From: Chryseobacterium aureum
Lineage (GTDB): Bacteria; Bacteroidota; Bacteroidia; Flavobacteriales; Weeksellaceae
Reading direction: 5' to 3'
Assembly (NCBI RefSeq): GCF_003971235.1
Contig: NZ_CP034661.1
Location: 186,001-250,000, forward strand
DNA: 64,000 nt
Below the pieces are notes generated by a model, which did no database searches, was not told where the DNA came from, and saw only the letters and a program-made list of their open reading frames with translations. Positions 26,319 through 36,316 of the stretch are shown one piece after another. Numbering within the stretch: position 1 is the first letter of the stretch; each line of letters starts with the position of its first letter. The position numbers were made by a program, and so were the translations under genes.

Positions 26319-26927
26319 CTCCATCAGCAAAAGAATAGAGATCAGTTTTTTAGACGACTGATACTCTGGGTTCAGTTTTTCCCGGATTTCCCCTAAAGCT
26401 TTGCTTAATTTATTACTTACTGTTTTATTGCTGATTCCCAGTGCTTCTGCGGTTTCGTTCACGGACATATTTTTCCGGATTCTCATATCATATACCTGCT
26501 GCTCCGTGGAAGGAAGCTGAGAAACCACCTCATCAATCATCGATAATAAAGTACTGATCTCATTTTCTTCAAGGATTTCAAAATATTCAGAATCTGCGAT
26601 TTCAATTTCATTCGGAATATTAAACTCGTCAATACTCAGGATAGGAGGGGCTTTTTTATGACTGTTGTAAAAATCAATAATCCGGTAATGAAGATGACGG
26701 AGAAGATAGCCTTTGGCACTTTCTGCATCATCGGTTTGTATCAGGTCTGTATTTTCAAGAATCCTCATCCATAGGTTCTGAAGAATTTCTTCAGAAGTTT
26801 CTTTATCCCTTGTCCGTACAAAAACAAAGCGATACAGACTATCCCAGTATCGGTCATACAGCAGCATAAATGCAGGGCGGTCGCCTGATTTTATTTTCTT
26901 TAGTAAGGTATAGTCTGTTGCACTCAT
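26301..26927 (-). CDS. ECF RNA polymerase sigma factor, FecI-like
   Basis: A 208-residue extracytoplasmic-function sigma factor. Sigma region 2 is at about residues 10-90 (AFMLLYDRYWDSLYRFVFVRTRDKETSEEILQNLWMRI), which binds the -10 element. Sigma region 4 is at about 130-185 (LPSTEQQVYDMRIRKNMSVNETAEALGISNKTVSNKLSKAL). A short C-terminal tail follows. Bacteroidota FecI-like factors act with a FecR anti-sigma factor and a TonB receptor. Here fecR and the receptor lie on the opposite strand, 221 bases away, instead of downstream in the same direction. Confidence 0.9.
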   Translation of the reverse strand: MSATDYTLLKKIKSGDRPAFMLLYDRYWDSLYRFVFVRTRDKETSEEILQNLWMRILENTDLIQTDDAESAKGYLLRHLHYRIIDFYNSHKKAPPILSIDEFNIPNEIEIADSEYFEILEENEISTLLSMIDEVVSQLPSTEQQVYDMRIRKNMSVNETAEALGISNKTVSNKLSKALGEIREKLNPEYQSSKKLISILLLMEVLTRY

Positions 26928-27148
26928 ATGATGATTACAAAATTACCTAAAGGAAAATTAACTTTTTGTGAACTTTGGGCGTGGTAAGATTAAATATTTC
27001 TGAAAAAAGAGCCCAAAATCGGATGTTAATGTTGGGTAAATGTGAAAAACAACGAAAATTATTAACAATTTGACACAAATGTGAATATAATATTAATAAC
27101 GCGCTGGGGAAGTTTTTCATTTTCAAAGTCTTATAGATAGAAGTATCT

Positions 27149-28117
27149 GTGAATACGATGAAAGACTCTATGAAAAAACGCTTACCCTATAAAAATATTG
27201 AAGCCTTTGTTTTCAGACTCTGGGAACGGGAAGTTTCGGAAGATAACATTTCTGAAAAAGAAAATGAGCTTTTAAAGCAATGGAAAATCATTGCAGAAAA
27301 AGACCTGGATATTGCTCATCTTAGAGAATCCAGAGAAAGGATATTATCCGGACTGGAACATTATTTTCCTCAAAGAGATATACGGTCTGCAAAAAGTGTT
27401 AAACCCCGTTTCTATACAATTGCAGCGGCTATTGCTCTGTTGTTATCGTTAGGAAGCATGTTTACCTACACCATATTCATCAAACCGGATGTTTATCTTG
27501 CCCAATCTGAAAAACGTACCATTCACCTTGAGGACGGTTCTGTAGTGACTCTTTTGGCGGGTGCTGAACTGACTGTCGCAAAATCGTTTCCAGCAGCTAC
27601 CAGAGTAGTTGACTTAAAAGGAGATGCGATTTTCTCTGTGGCAAAATCAAAAACTCATCCTTTTATTGTTCGTGCAGATGGTTTCAGTACCAAAGTATTG
27701 GGGACGGTATTTAAAATCTCACAATCGGGGAAGAAGAAAGCAGTTGATCTTTATGAAGGTAAGGTGGCGGTATCCTCCCCGGGTGTTCCGGTTTCTTTTC
27801 TGAAACCGAATCAGAAATGGACCAATTTCGGGATTGCTCATACCACAGCAATTGTTTCATTGAAACCAGTAAATAACTCAGCAGGTAAAGTTCCCGCAAT
27901 ATTGTCTTTAAGCTTTAATGATGTTCCTCTGAAAGAAGTGGTCGCAGTGCTGGAAAACAGTTATAACACAAAAGTACTGTATCCTAAAGATGCCGAAGAT
28001 AAAAAGATCACCGCAGACTTTACCGGAGGCACTGTGGGTGAAAATATAGAATCACTGGCTTTCATTCTGGGACTGGAAGTTCAGAAAAAAGAAAGCACCT
28101 ATATCCTCAAAAAATAA
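27149..28117 (+). CDS. FecR-family anti-sigma factor
   Basis: A 322-residue inner-membrane anti-sigma factor. The cytoplasmic N-terminus (about 1-85) would hold the sigma factor. A single transmembrane helix (about 88-111) leads to the periplasmic FecR domain with KRTIHLEDGSVVTLLAGAELTVAKSFPAATRVVDLKGDAIFSV and the C-terminal DUF4974-like domain (LSFNDVPLKEVVAVLENSYN to YILKK). The start could also be the ATG at 27158 or 27167. It lies 49 bases before the TonB receptor and should relay receptor occupancy to the divergent ECF factor. Confidence 0.88.
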   Translation: MNTMKDSMKKRLPYKNIEAFVFRLWEREVSEDNISEKENELLKQWKIIAEKDLDIAHLRESRERILSGLEHYFPQRDIRSAKSVKPRFYTIAAAIALLLSLGSMFTYTIFIKPDVYLAQSEKRTIHLEDGSVVTLLAGAELTVAKSFPAATRVVDLKGDAIFSVAKSKTHPFIVRADGFSTKVLGTVFKISQSGKKKAVDLYEGKVAVSSPGVPVSFLKPNQKWTNFGIAHTTAIVSLKPVNNSAGKVPAILSLSFNDVPLKEVVAVLENSYNTKVLYPKDAEDKKITADFTGGTVGENIESLAFILGLEVQKKESTYILKK

Positions 28118-28166
28118 ATCATTATTAAAAAATTAAATAATCATAATCAAGAGAACACTATTAAGT

Positions 28167-31100
28167 ATGAAAAGTTTGAAATGTGGGATCACCATAGCAG
28201 CCTTATTTTTTACGGTAGCCGCAGAAGCTCAGGAGCTGGTTCAGAAAGTGACATTTTCCGTACCTGCCAACAGACCGTTGATTGACGTTTTGGAAGAATT
28301 TGCCGGAAAAACAGGCATGAGGCTGGCTTATTCCAGGGTAGATATTAAAGAGCTAAAGGTAAGAGGGGTGAAATGCGATAATATTTCTGTTAATAACTGC
28401 CTGAAGGACATTACCAACGGCCTCCCTGTGGTGTACCGCCTGCATGGTGATCTTATTTCGATAAAATATGAAATCTCAACTATTTCAGTACCGGGAACCG
28501 GACGTATTTCCGGTAAAATAGTGGATGAGGTGGGAAATCCCATTACCGGAGCAGAAGTGAACATCGCTCAAAAAACTTTCATCACAGATAATAACGGAGA
28601 TTTTACAGCAGAGCTTCCTTCAGGAACTTATAACCTGGCGGTAAAAGCAGCCAGATATAACACCCTGAGAGTTGAAAACCTGTCTGTTATCAATAAAGAA
28701 ACCAATTCAGTTTCATTTGCATTAAACAAAGCTTCTGATAAGATTACCGATATTAAAGAAGTTAAAATTACTGCATCCCGTAAAGCAGATACCCAGGCAG
28801 GACTTCTTGCCCAGCAGAAGAAAGCAGCCCAGATGAGTGACGGTATTTCAGCAGAACAGATTTCCAAAACTCCGGACAGCGATGTGGGAGGAACACTCAA
28901 AAGGGTAACGGGAATTACAACAATTGATAATAAATATGTAGTGGTACGATCTATGGGAGAACGCTGGAATACCGCTGCGATGGATGGGATCAACCTGCCC
29001 AGCACGGAAGCCTATAACCAGAACTTTTCATTTGATATTATTCCTACAGCCATGGTAGAAAGTGTAGTAGTAAGCAAATCTGCCACACCGGATATGAATG
29101 CCAGCTTTGCAGGAGGATATGTGGAAGTAAGAACGAAAGATATACCCAATGAAAATTTTACAACGGTAACGATGGGAACTTCTTATAATGATCAGTCCGC
29201 ATTCAAAGAATTTCTGACCCGTAAACGCGGAAAGTATGATTATTTCGGGTATGATGATGGAACCAGGGACTTCCCCAAAGGACTTGAGCCAATGAACTGG
29301 ACAGATCCAAGGTTTTTTGAGCAATCCAGGCAGTTTACCAATGATAATTTCAGTACCTACAAAACAAGAGGTGATATGGGGTCTAATATTCAGCTGGCCT
29401 TAGGAAGAACTTACACTCTTAAAAACAACAATAAATGGGGATTTGCCGGTGCGTTTGTCATCAGGAATGAACAGAATAAGCTGGATATTGACCATACAGG
29501 AAGAGGAAACTGGCTGGATACCACAGGAATGCCGGATGCCAATGGGGTGATTCCGTTTTATAATTTTAAAAACAGCGGAGCTTCCTACAATTACAATTCT
29601 ACGCTGGCCGGAATGCTGAACTTCGGATGGCAGTTTGGAAAAAACAGAATCTCTTTCCGTAATTCCTATACCCATATTTTTGATAATACCCTGACAAGAG
29701 TAACAGGTTGGAATGAGTACTCAACAGGAAGCGGAATGGCTGCCAATGCAGAATTAGCATATAATTATTTTTATAACGGAATTATTCCCAATAATGATCC
29801 GGCTCAGATCAAAACATTAGACAGACCTTATACCGATAATACCAATTATCCGATTTTTCAAACCCTTCTGCAAAATAAACTGGAAGGAAGTCATAAAATA
29901 GGAAATACGGAGATCAGTTGGTTTGCCGCCCGTACAGGAGTAGCTTCTGATACCAAAGACTATACACAGTACATTACCCGCTATGATTTTATTGGAAACG
30001 AGATTTTAGCCTTTCATAAGATCTATAATTCCGGAGCCGATTTCTACAGGGGGTATATTGAAAACAGAGAAACAGATTACAATTATGGTGCTTCCGTGAA
30101 ATGGGATATGGATGCCGGAAGTTTTAAAAATACCATCAAAACCGGATATGCCGGTGCTGTAAAAAACAATACCAATCAACAGCAGAAATTTTTTCTTCGT
30201 GTTGACGAAAACCGGAACGTTCCGAATAGCGAGAAGAACTATTTGACGATGTATGGCTCTCTCGCTGACTGGTTTAATGGTTCCCATTATGTTCCGGGAG
30301 GTATTGGCTGGGAAACCAGAGCTCTTTATAAAAACGACAGATATGAAGGAGAAGTGGATCAGCATGCTGTTTTTGTGATGTTTGATAACCGTTGGAAAAA
30401 ATTAAGACTGGTCTGGGGACTTCGGGCAGAATATTTTAAATATGATATGATTTCCCAGCAGCTGGATCCTAATGATTCTAAATACATCACCAGAACAGCT
30501 ATTGATGATAAACCCTGGCAGTGGATGCCATCCGTGAATTTTACGTACAGCCCTACCCATAAGATCAACCTCAGGCTGGCGTACAACAAATCTGTCATCC
30601 GTCCTCAGTTCAATGAAAGAACAGGATTGCCATACTTTGATCCTATTGCCAACGGCTTGATCTACAATACGGAATTAAGCTCTTCGGTAATCAATAATTA
30701 TGATTTCAAATTTGAATGGTTTCCAGGGCTTGGTGAGATATTTTCTGCAGGGTTGTATTATAAAAATATTGACAGACCTATTGAACGTGAAGGCCATATT
30801 TCCAGTGAAGGTAATCTGTTTCTGTACAACGGGAATTCAAAAAACGCAAAGCTGATAGGAGTGGAGGCTGAGGTGAGAAAAAGCCTGGGTTTTATCGCAG
30901 ACGGTACTTTTCTTGAGAAACTTTTTATAAGCGGAAATTTTACTTACAACCATACAAAGGTAGTGGCTTTTAAAGACTTATATAAAACAGGTGATAATGA
31001 CGATACCTATGAAGTAAAACGGCCGCTCTACGGACAGACTCCTTACGCCTATAACCTTGGTTTGGTCTATGATGGAAACCGCTTGGGAATGAGCTTTTTG

Positions 31101-31454
31101 TATAATGCCAAAGGTGACCAGTACATCACGGTAGGATATACCTACAAAGGAGAGGAAATCCAACGTCCTTACGCTGTAGCAGATGCCCAGATCTCCTATA
31201 AGTTCCTTCGTAACAGAAATTTTGAAGTGAAATTCAATGTAAGAAACCTCTTCAACAGAGTAAAAGAATATTATAACAATTTCAACTCTTACCTCGCTGC
31301 AAAAAACGGAGGAGGAAGTAATGTAGGCACAGAAAGGGAAGCCTGGGATCTTCTTCCCGGAGCAACGGACAGGTATGATAAAAACATTGATAAAATCATG
31401 TTTCGGGCATACAGCGGAAGAATATTCAGCCTGAGTGTGAACTATACTTTTTAA
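28167..31454 (+). CDS. TonB-dependent transducer receptor with STN signalling domain
   Basis: A 1095-residue outer-membrane receptor. A signal peptide (about 1-21, ending AEAQ) is followed by an STN/secretin N-terminal domain (about 25-95, LIDVLEEFAGKTGMRLAYSRVDI) that contacts FecR. A carboxypeptidase-regulatory-like beta-sandwich lies at about 112-195. The plug (about 215-325) contains DVGGTLKRVTGITTIDNKYVVVRSMGERWN, and a beta-barrel ends with the aromatic VNYTF. With the FecI/FecR pair this is a classic surface-signalling receptor. It imports a bulky ligand with TonB energy; no iron- or heme-specific feature is evident. Confidence 0.9.
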   Translation: MKSLKCGITIAALFFTVAAEAQELVQKVTFSVPANRPLIDVLEEFAGKTGMRLAYSRVDIKELKVRGVKCDNISVNNCLKDITNGLPVVYRLHGDLISIKYEISTISVPGTGRISGKIVDEVGNPITGAEVNIAQKTFITDNNGDFTAELPSGTYNLAVKAARYNTLRVENLSVINKETNSVSFALNKASDKITDIKEVKITASRKADTQAGLLAQQKKAAQMSDGISAEQISKTPDSDVGGTLKRVTGITTIDNKYVVVRSMGERWNTAAMDGINLPSTEAYNQNFSFDIIPTAMVESVVVSKSATPDMNASFAGGYVEVRTKDIPNENFTTVTMGTSYNDQSAFKEFLTRKRGKYDYFGYDDGTRDFPKGLEPMNWTDPRFFEQSRQFTNDNFSTYKTRGDMGSNIQLALGRTYTLKNNNKWGFAGAFVIRNEQNKLDIDHTGRGNWLDTTGMPDANGVIPFYNFKNSGASYNYNSTLAGMLNFGWQFGKNRISFRNSYTHIFDNTLTRVTGWNEYSTGSGMAANAELAYNYFYNGIIPNNDPAQIKTLDRPYTDNTNYPIFQTLLQNKLEGSHKIGNTEISWFAARTGVASDTKDYTQYITRYDFIGNEILAFHKIYNSGADFYRGYIENRETDYNYGASVKWDMDAGSFKNTIKTGYAGAVKNNTNQQQKFFLRVDENRNVPNSEKNYLTMYGSLADWFNGSHYVPGGIGWETRALYKNDRYEGEVDQHAVFVMFDNRWKKLRLVWGLRAEYFKYDMISQQLDPNDSKYITRTAIDDKPWQWMPSVNFTYSPTHKINLRLAYNKSVIRPQFNERTGLPYFDPIANGLIYNTELSSSVINNYDFKFEWFPGLGEIFSAGLYYKNIDRPIEREGHISSEGNLFLYNGNSKNAKLIGVEAEVRKSLGFIADGTFLEKLFISGNFTYNHTKVVAFKDLYKTGDNDDTYEVKRPLYGQTPYAYNLGLVYDGNRLGMSFLYNAKGDQYITVGYTYKGEEIQRPYAVADAQISYKFLRNRNFEVKFNVRNLFNRVKEYYNNFNSYLAAKNGGGSNVGTEREAWDLLPGATDRYDKNIDKIMFRAYSGRIFSLSVNYTF

Positions 31455-31766
31455 AATAAGACACCAGACAAAATGATATAAAAAGAGCTCTTAAGATAGA
31501 GGCGTACAGGTTTCGGGAACCTGATCAAAACTGAAATAATACTGATGATGCGCACAGCAGTACAGTGAAGAAAAAAACCGGACGTTAAAAGCTTTTCCCA
31601 GGCTTTAACGGTTTTCATGGGAACTTCCGCAATGCAGCTCCTCATGCAGCGATGGGAGGAACACCAAAAAACAAATCGAAGGAATAGAGAGGAAGATATT
31701 CCTGAATAGTAAAAAACTGATCTGGTATAAAAATAATATGACCGGATTCTACTAAAAATTATAACA
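31455..31766. other. Intergenic region with an imperfect hairpin after the receptor gene
   Basis: AAAACCG and TTAAAAGC (31574-31592) pair with GCTTTAACGGTTTT (31602-31615) apart from a four-base bulge and one extra A, giving a terminator-like stem. It may separate the receptor transcript from the lipoprotein genes. No open frame here looks real and no consensus promoter is obvious before 31767. Confidence 0.4.
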
Positions 31767-33059
31767 ATGAAAAGACTAACTCTAATTGCAGTGGCAGCAT
31801 TATCTCTTACAGCTTGTCAACACGATCAACTGGCAGATTCATCATCCCCATTCGATATGAAATCTACTTCTGCTGAATACCTTACAGCTTCTGCGCTTCC
31901 GGTAACCAGCGTAAGTGGTGCTATTACTACCAATACTACATGGAGCGGTGTAGTAGAATTAGATGGAGTAGTAACGGTAAAAGACGGTGCTACCTTAACA
32001 ATCCAGCCAGGTACCTTCATTAAAGCGAAGCCAAATACAAGCAACACCGCTACAGGGGTTTTGGTCATTGCAAAAACAGGAAAAATCAACGCAGCTGGTA
32101 CAGAAGCTCAGCCTATTATTTTCACAAGCTACAAATTGCTGGACGGAAATGAGGATACTACTGCTGCTCCCGGTGATTTCGGAGGGGTGATCATCTTAGG
32201 AGATGCTCCTACCAATACTCCTTTCACAAAAACAATTGAAGGATTATCCGGTCCTGATTTCTATTACGGAGGTACAAACGCTTCCCACAACGGTGGAACA
32301 TTGAAGTATGTACGTATTGAGTTCGCAGGGTATGATCTTTTGGCTCCAAACTCAGGAAACGAAATCAATGGTCTTACGTTAGGAGGAGTAGGTAACGGAA
32401 CTACTTTGGATCATATTCAGGTATCTTTTGGAAAAGATGATTCTTTCGAATTCTTCGGAGGTACTGTAAACGCTTCAAACCTGGTCTCTTTTGCTGCGGA
32501 TGATGATAACTTCGACTTTGATAACGGGTATACAGGAACGATTACTTGTGCTCTTGCTCTGGCAGATTACAATTCTACACACAGTCTGAGCGGATCAAGC
32601 CCTGATTCTAACGGTATCGAGCTTGATAATAACGCAGATGGTTCTTCTACATCATTGTTGATGCATCCGGTAATCAACAACCTTACCATCATCGGTACTA
32701 AAAACTCTACTCAGGGAGCTTTGTATGAAAACGGTATTCATATCAGAAGACACGGAAGATTAACATTAAATAATGCTGTGGTTACAGGATATCCTGTGGG
32801 AATCAAGGTAGAAGGTACAGGTTCTGAACTTTCTTCAGCTTCAGCATACAGCACGATCCAGATCCACGGATTTGGTACTTCAGTTACAGGTACAGGTACT
32901 GCGGGAATTCCAGCTGCGAACCTGTTGACGGGTACTCCTGCATCTCTGTGGGGAATGAGCCAGCCATTCTTCAATGAAGGGGGATGGAATGTATCTCCAA
33001 GAAACTGTGGAAACTTCCAGGGGCTTTGGACAAAATATAATTTTTCCGTTGTAGAATAA
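31767..33059 (+). CDS. Right-handed beta-helix lipoprotein
   Basis: A 430-residue lipoprotein with a signal ending LSLTAC (Cys at 16). After a short linker it shows turn-rich strands typical of right-handed beta-helices: GVVTVKDGATLTIQPGTFI, GDFGGVIILGDAPTN, GGTLKYVRIEFAGYD, NEINGLTLGGVGNGTTLDHIQVSFGKDDSFEFFGG and DDDNFDFDNGYTG. Related proteins often accompany TonB receptors in Bacteroidota (from memory). The Asp-rich loops could bind calcium. It is probably held at the outer membrane as a partner of the upstream receptor. The ligand is unknown. Confidence 0.72.
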   Translation: MKRLTLIAVAALSLTACQHDQLADSSSPFDMKSTSAEYLTASALPVTSVSGAITTNTTWSGVVELDGVVTVKDGATLTIQPGTFIKAKPNTSNTATGVLVIAKTGKINAAGTEAQPIIFTSYKLLDGNEDTTAAPGDFGGVIILGDAPTNTPFTKTIEGLSGPDFYYGGTNASHNGGTLKYVRIEFAGYDLLAPNSGNEINGLTLGGVGNGTTLDHIQVSFGKDDSFEFFGGTVNASNLVSFAADDDNFDFDNGYTGTITCALALADYNSTHSLSGSSPDSNGIELDNNADGSSTSLLMHPVINNLTIIGTKNSTQGALYENGIHIRRHGRLTLNNAVVTGYPVGIKVEGTGSELSSASAYSTIQIHGFGTSVTGTGTAGIPAANLLTGTPASLWGMSQPFFNEGGWNVSPRNCGNFQGLWTKYNFSVVE

Positions 33060-33069
33060 TAAAACTTTA

Positions 33070-33106
33070 AAAAGCAGGGAACAGCATATGCTGTTCCCTT
33101 GCTTTT
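33070..33106 (+). terminator. Terminator after the beta-helix lipoprotein gene
   Basis: A 22-base perfect palindrome (33077-33098, starting GGGAACAGCA) lies inside the outer stem AAAAGC / GCTTTT. It ends in a T-run 10 bases past the stop codon. Confidence 0.85.
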
Positions 33107-33130
33107 ACAAAAATCTTAATAATCAGCATT

Positions 33131-34054
33131 ATGAAAAAAATAATTTTATCATCTGTTTTATTTTTATCCCATCTGGCAGCAGCACAGACTCTGGTATGGG
33201 GAAATTCTTTTGATACTCCGGCTGATCTTCAGGGATGGACCTTCCATGATCTGAACAGTAACAGCAACGGATGGGTGCAGGGAAAGAACATTTACCACAA
33301 CGGAACTGCTTTGGCTTACGGTACCACAGGAGTTCTCCGTCACTCTATCAATCTCGTTCCAAGTGGAAATGCTACAGGATTTGCCACAGAAAATGACTGG
33401 ATTATTTCTCCCCAGATTGACCTTACCAACGTTGCAGGAACTGTTACTTTAGCGGCCTATATCGGGAGACAGAGATCTACCCATACAATTGTGGGCAGAG
33501 AACTTTTTATTTATGTGAGCACCCCTCAGAAAGAAGTTCCTGCATTATCTGACTTTCAGGCAATGACGGTAGATGGAAATGGAAATGATATTCAAAGTTC
33601 CTATAAAATACAGGTAGGAGACTCTGCCAACCCCTTTCCGGCAGATCTTACCCAATTCGTAGAATCTCTTGTAGATCTGTCTGCTTTTGCAGGAAAAAAA
33701 ATCTACATCGGAATGTGGTCTAACAGAAAATCAAGCGGAAACAACGTGCAGAATATCAATATTGATGAGATAGGAATTTATGCTGATTCATTTTTGGGAA
33801 CTAAGGATGTAAAAAGAAACCGGACTTTGACACAAATAGCAGAAAACCCGGTAAAAGAATCTCTACAGCTGCAACTTAATCCGGTATTAAAAGAAAATAT
33901 GACAATGGTAGATGTATACAATGCAGCTGGACAAAAAGTACTAACCAGTTTGTATTCCAAATCGATTGATGTAGCGAACCTGGCCTCAGGAGTTTATATC
34001 GCAGAAATTACGGATGGAAAGACAACGGAAAAGCTGAAATTTATTAAAAAATAG
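33131..34054 (+). CDS. Secreted choice-of-anchor-J domain protein with T9SS sorting tail
   Basis: A 307-residue exported protein. A signal peptide (about 1-19, ending AAAQ) is followed by a cleaved-adhesin / choice-of-anchor-J beta-sandwich with SFDTPADLQGWTFHDLNSNSNGW and ATENDWIISPQIDL, ending NINIDEIGIY (about 20-215). The C-terminal 75 residues form a Por sorting domain (VDVYNAAGQKVLTSLYSKSIDVANLASGVYIAEIT to KLKFIKK). It would cross the outer membrane by T9SS and be displayed or released. Position between two lipoproteins and downstream of a TonB receptor suggests a substrate-capture role. Confidence 0.83.
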   Translation: MKKIILSSVLFLSHLAAAQTLVWGNSFDTPADLQGWTFHDLNSNSNGWVQGKNIYHNGTALAYGTTGVLRHSINLVPSGNATGFATENDWIISPQIDLTNVAGTVTLAAYIGRQRSTHTIVGRELFIYVSTPQKEVPALSDFQAMTVDGNGNDIQSSYKIQVGDSANPFPADLTQFVESLVDLSAFAGKKIYIGMWSNRKSSGNNVQNINIDEIGIYADSFLGTKDVKRNRTLTQIAENPVKESLQLQLNPVLKENMTMVDVYNAAGQKVLTSLYSKSIDVANLASGVYIAEITDGKTTEKLKFIKK

Positions 34055-34168
34055 ACCTTCTGACCTTAAAAACTGATTTTAGAAACACCAGAAATTTTAA
34101 ATACAATAATGGATCGAATTTAAAAAAAGACGATCCAGAACATATCCAACTAGTTTTTTTATAATTAT

Positions 34169-34200
34169 ATATTGCCCGGCTCAGGGCGGGCAATATTTTT
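34169..34200 (+). terminator. Terminator after the anchor-J gene
   Basis: ATATTGCCCG (34169-34178) pairs with CGGGCAATAT (34187-34196) around an 8-base loop, with a T-run, 115 bases after the stop. Confidence 0.8.
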
Positions 34201-34228
34201 AAGTTTTACCATACAATAACTGATAAAG

Positions 34229-34969
34229 ATGAACAAAATCTTGGCATTACTCCTGTTTTTTACCCTACTGTCATGCACAGACAGCAATACGATGCAGTTG
34301 CTTGATAAAGTACAGAAACCCGGAGAGGTAAATATCAAAGGATTTTCTAAGCCTGATGTGCTTCAGCTGAGGTTCAACGGACAGCCTGTAGCCATTGACG
34401 GAAAAATATCCTACACCAATACAATAGAAACCCAGCTTCAGTTTGTTCTGGATCAGGGAGAAGCCAATAAACTGGCTGTCTATAACAATGAAACAGGAAC
34501 CGAAATTGCAAAATACAATATTACCTATGACAATATAAATGACTATAAAAACCTCTACTTTTTCAATCTTCCGGGGATTTACCTGCAAACCTATGCCGTA
34601 AAACCTCAGGTGAATCTCGGGAAAGTAGGTTTTGAATTTATTTTTCCTAATCTGGGCGAATTTTCCGGAGCTTCAGAGAAAAATGTGAAAGGGATTCTGA
34701 AAAGAGACAATGGAGTAGTACTCGCAGAATTTGACCATATCGGGAAAGACAGTTTTACGGCTGTGAAAATCTATAACTTTTACAGTTCCGCAGCTCCGGT
34801 ATATCTTGAACTATACAAGGCGGGAACTACAGAACCTTATGCCGGATCTAAAATGATTCAGGTAAAAGTTAAGCAGCACACCGGCGCCAACATGATCGTT
34901 CTTCAGGAAAAAATGGAAAATGGAGAATGGGTCGTAAAAGGAGATATAGATGTAGCAGAATATCTGTAA
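34229..34969 (+). CDS. Lipoprotein of unknown function, DUF-like beta protein
   Basis: A 246-residue lipoprotein with signal LLFFTLLSC (Cys at 16). The mature part is predicted beta-rich and I do not recognise a family. Two sections look like beta-sandwich repeats: PDVLQLRFNGQPVAIDGKISY and FEFIFPNLGEFSGASEKNVKGILKRDNGVVLAEFDHIG. It directly precedes an S41 protease whose ATG is 6 bases past its stop, so the pair is translationally linked. It may present substrate to that protease or to the upstream receptor; this rests on position only. Confidence 0.68.
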   Translation: MNKILALLLFFTLLSCTDSNTMQLLDKVQKPGEVNIKGFSKPDVLQLRFNGQPVAIDGKISYTNTIETQLQFVLDQGEANKLAVYNNETGTEIAKYNITYDNINDYKNLYFFNLPGIYLQTYAVKPQVNLGKVGFEFIFPNLGEFSGASEKNVKGILKRDNGVVLAEFDHIGKDSFTAVKIYNFYSSAAPVYLELYKAGTTEPYAGSKMIQVKVKQHTGANMIVLQEKMENGEWVVKGDIDVAEYL

Positions 34970-34975
34970 TTGCGT

Positions 34976-36316
34976 ATGAAAAATTTTTTAAAACTTCAAT
35001 GTGTGGTCCTCTCGATCTTTCTCATTTCATGTACGGGTAATAATGACGAAAGCGCAACCGTTTTTCCGGATGGAAGCACAGAATCTGTGAATCTTTGGGT
35101 TCAGGACAGCATGAAAAGGTATTATTACTGGGCAGACGAGATGCCTTCAAAACCAGATTACCATCTTCCTGTAAAAGATTTTTTCAAGAGTCTGTTATCT
35201 TCCAAAGATCGGTTTTCTTTTCTGGCCGATACTGAAGATTCGTCTACCTATCCACGTTCTATCAGAAATATGTACGGTTTTGATTATAGTATTGTTCAGC
35301 TTCCCGGTAATGAAGTAATTACCGTTGTGAAGATGGTTCTTCAAAACTCCCCGGCCTTCAATGCAGGGTTGGAAAGAGGAATGGTCATTACCCAGGTCAA
35401 CGGACAAGTAATGACAGCTGCAAATGCAGAAAAAATAGCTTCTTCTATTAAAGATCAGACTGTTGTGAATCTTACCGTTGGAAAATGGCAGAACGGAGCT
35501 GTTACCGGGGAGAAAAATATCACCGTTTACTATGGTTTTTCTTTTGAACAGCCCATTTTATCTAAAGTTTTTGAAAAAAACGGTAAAAAAACAGGATATC
35601 TGTATATCTATGATTTTCCGGACGGAATGGCTCAGGCTTTAAACCAAAAGTTTGGCGCATTCAAAGCTGCCGGAGTTCAGGAACTGATTCTTGATCTCCG
35701 CTATAATTATGGCGGTTCGGTATCATCTGCTGCTGCACTCTGCTCACTCATTCCTTCGGGATTATCGTCCGGCTCGCCTTTCATTATTTTTAAAGGAAAT
35801 AAAAACGGGGGGGAAGTAAAGAGAACTTTTGCCGAGCAGATTGCCTATGACCCCAAATCAATTGATTTTACCACCTTACGTGCCAATGCATTGGGACTCC
35901 AGAAAGTGTTTATTCTGACCTCAAACAGTACGGCATCAGCGGCAGAAATTGTCGTTAATAACCTCAGGCCTTATATGCAGGTCATTCAGATAGGAGAGGT
36001 TACACTGGGGAAAGATATGGCAGGATTTGTAGTGGAAGACAAACGTAAACCAAGAAAAATTTCCTGGCAGATTCATCCGGTAATCTATAAAGTATTCAAT
36101 GCCAATGGCGTTGGGGAATACAGCAACGGAATATCCCCGCAGATCAGCGTCAGTGAATTTGCCGGGATGCCCTTGTTACCTTTGGGTGATCCCAACGAAA
36201 TTCTTATTTCTTCTGCCCTTAACGGAGGGTATTTCAAATCTTTAGATCAGGGAAAGAATGGAGCTGTGAAGGTTTTATATCAGAGTGATGTGCCTCCGGT
36301 TATGATGGAGAAATAA
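34976..36316 (+). CDS. S41-family C-terminal processing protease, lipoprotein
   Basis: A 446-residue S41 peptidase with a lipoprotein signal (SIFLISC). A PDZ-like domain (about 95-185, SPAFNAGLERGMVITQVNGQVM) precedes the protease domain: ELILDLRYNYGGSVSSAAALCSLI, the Ser motif SNSTASAAEIVVNNLRP (about 316-332) and the Lys of TLGKDMAGF about 27 residues later, forming the Ser-Lys pair. It would cleave unfolded or tagged peptides in the periplasm or at the surface. I use the ATG at 34976; a TTG at 34970 is also in frame. It is the last gene of the receptor-associated cluster. Confidence 0.85.
   Translation: MKNFLKLQCVVLSIFLISCTGNNDESATVFPDGSTESVNLWVQDSMKRYYYWADEMPSKPDYHLPVKDFFKSLLSSKDRFSFLADTEDSSTYPRSIRNMYGFDYSIVQLPGNEVITVVKMVLQNSPAFNAGLERGMVITQVNGQVMTAANAEKIASSIKDQTVVNLTVGKWQNGAVTGEKNITVYYGFSFEQPILSKVFEKNGKKTGYLYIYDFPDGMAQALNQKFGAFKAAGVQELILDLRYNYGGSVSSAAALCSLIPSGLSSGSPFIIFKGNKNGGEVKRTFAEQIAYDPKSIDFTTLRANALGLQKVFILTSNSTASAAEIVVNNLRPYMQVIQIGEVTLGKDMAGFVVEDKRKPRKISWQIHPVIYKVFNANGVGEYSNGISPQISVSEFAGMPLLPLGDPNEILISSALNGGYFKSLDQGKNGAVKVLYQSDVPPVMMEK

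Noticed and set aside
31451..31645. 64-codon minus-strand frame after the TonB receptor
   Set aside because: Covers the terminator-like hairpin and has no family resemblance or leader.
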